Source: Chitinophagaceae bacterium
GTDB taxonomy: Bacteria; Bacteroidota; Bacteroidia; Chitinophagales; Chitinophagaceae
DNA: 33,789 nt
Direction: 5' to 3'
NCBI GenBank assembly: GCA_947447825.1
Contig: CANFLL010000046.1
Location: 1-33,789, forward strand
Shown here: positions 32,854 through 33,789 of the stretch, in pieces
How positions within the stretch are numbered: the stretch's first letter is position 1
How the letters are laid out: the number at the start of each line of letters is the position of its first letter
The notes under the pieces: generated by a model
Told to the model about the DNA's origin: nothing
Databases searched by the model: none
The model's input: the letters and a program-made list of their open reading frames with translations, nothing else
Made by a program: the position numbers and the translations under genes

Positions 32854-33789
32854 ATGCAGTTATTAATTAAAAATGTATTGATTGCGGATATAAATTCTCC
32901 TTTTTCTAACCTTAGAAAAGATATTCTAATAGAAGATGGTAAGATTATTTGTATAGATGACAATATTGCAAATAATAATTTTGAAGTAATAGAAGATGAA
33001 GATTTAATCATTTCTCAAGGATGGATAGATGTGTTTACAGACTTCTGTGATCCCGGATATGAGTATAAGGAATGTCTTGAATCAGGTGCAGATGCTGCTA
33101 TTGCTGGAGGTTTCTCTCATGTATTTGTAATTCCAAATACCAAGCCTGTTACTCAAAACAAATCTCAGGTTGCCTACATCGTCGAAAAAGCCAAGTTATT
33201 ACCCATTAATATTTACCCCCTTGGTGCGGTTTCTAAAAATACAGAAGGAAAGGATTTGGCAGAGATGTATGAGATGAAACAAACAGGTGCGATTGCCTTT
33301 TCAGATGGGCTTCATCCTGTTCAATCATCGGGACTTTTATTAAAGGCTCTTCAATATATCAATGCCTTTAACGGAACAATCATTCAAGTACCTATTGACA
33401 AGAGTATTGGCTCTTTTGGATTGATGACCGAAGGCATTATCTCTACCCAATTAGGACTACCGGGAAGTCCTGCATTGTCGGAGATTCTAATCATTAAAAG
33501 AGACCTCGACCTATTGAGATATACAAATAGTAAACTACATATTACAGGTGTTTCTACTGCTGAGAGCGTTGCCCTGATAGCGGCAGCAAAGAAGGAAGGA
33601 TTAGCAGTGTCTTGTAGTGTCACCCCTTATCACCTATATTTTTGTGACGAAGACATGATTAGCTACGATACAAATTTGAAAGTCACTCCTCCTTTAAGAA
33701 CAAGAACTGATATGATGGCATTGAGGGAGGCAGTTATTGACGGAACAATTGATTCGATTTCCACACATCATCTACCTCAAAATTGGGAT
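32854..33789 (+). CDS. Dihydroorotase-like protein, apparently without catalytic metal site (partial, runs off the window)
   Basis: The first 312 codons are present and the gene continues beyond the end. It follows the dihydroorotase/amidohydrolase plan: a beta-rich N-terminus, then QGWIDVFTDFCDPGYE where active enzymes have the HxH metal pair. Here those places are F61 and D63. GAIAFSDG, LHITGVSTAESV and VSCSVTPYHLYF follow the family, but the second His of the HVST motif is Gly. The final DHAP motif reads THHLPQ, with His305 in place of Asp. It probably corresponds to the non-catalytic PyrC-like partners that support aspartate transcarbamoylase. It starts 76 bases beyond tRNA-Pro on the other strand. 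Confidence 0.82.
   Translation, partial: MQLLIKNVLIADINSPFSNLRKDILIEDGKIICIDDNIANNNFEVIEDEDLIISQGWIDVFTDFCDPGYEYKECLESGADAAIAGGFSHVFVIPNTKPVTQNKSQVAYIVEKAKLLPINIYPLGAVSKNTEGKDLAEMYEMKQTGAIAFSDGLHPVQSSGLLLKALQYINAFNGTIIQVPIDKSIGSFGLMTEGIISTQLGLPGSPALSEILIIKRDLDLLRYTNSKLHITGVSTAESVALIAAAKKEGLAVSCSVTPYHLYFCDEDMISYDTNLKVTPPLRTRTDMMALREAVIDGTIDSISTHHLPQNWD

Overview
The window looks like chromosomal DNA of a Bacteroidota bacterium, most likely near Chitinophagaceae (inference). The signs are AT-rich intergenic DNA, two TonB-dependent receptors that each start with a carboxypeptidase-regulatory-like domain, little use of Shine-Dalgarno sites, TANNTTTG-type -7 boxes, and a LytTR/LytS two-component pair.

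Layout: 1-730 has no recognised gene. 731-5347 holds three minus-strand genes: a siroheme-synthase/TSUP fusion, a CDF metal transporter and a flotillin-like SPFH protein. 5982-7452 holds a membrane HisKA protein without an ATPase domain and a QueD-like enzyme. 13761-7599 (minus) is a compact six-gene run: TonB receptor, YHYH lipoprotein, YwqK/MORN-like lipoprotein, SCO-like lipoprotein, sensor kinase and LytTR regulator. A 21-bp-phased direct repeat upstream of the first gene is a good candidate binding site for that regulator. 14329-15009 is an unrecognised minus-strand protein. 15137-15433 is a leader plus four 62-bp tandem repeats. It is followed by a two-gene ATPase/TOPRIM-like cassette (15555-17620) that resembles an anti-phage system, then fmt. 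19320-24926 holds a second TonB receptor, a YeiH-type transporter and a ChrA-type transporter. 24958-25152 is the decayed tail of a WYL regulator. 25215-25585 is a second copy of the leader plus 62-bp array.

25865-32714 is a compact integrated element of about 6.85 kb in the 3' end of tRNA-Pro(GGG). It has a 13-bp direct repeat at its ends and paired integrase-arm-like repeats near both ends. It encodes a tyrosine recombinase with an overlapping HTH partner, a serine recombinase, an XRE repressor with a palindromic operator, four small unknown genes, and a 464-aa protein with the motif layout of a family-A (PolA/T7-like) polymerase palm and fingers. The tRNA's probable original terminator now lies on the far side of the element, and the element supplies a replacement hairpin next to the tRNA. 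After the tRNA, the window ends inside a dihydroorotase-like gene that lacks the usual metal ligands.

The most novel items are the two 62-bp arrays built from 21-bp sub-repeats, the polymerase-like protein of the element, and the terminator replacement at the tRNA.
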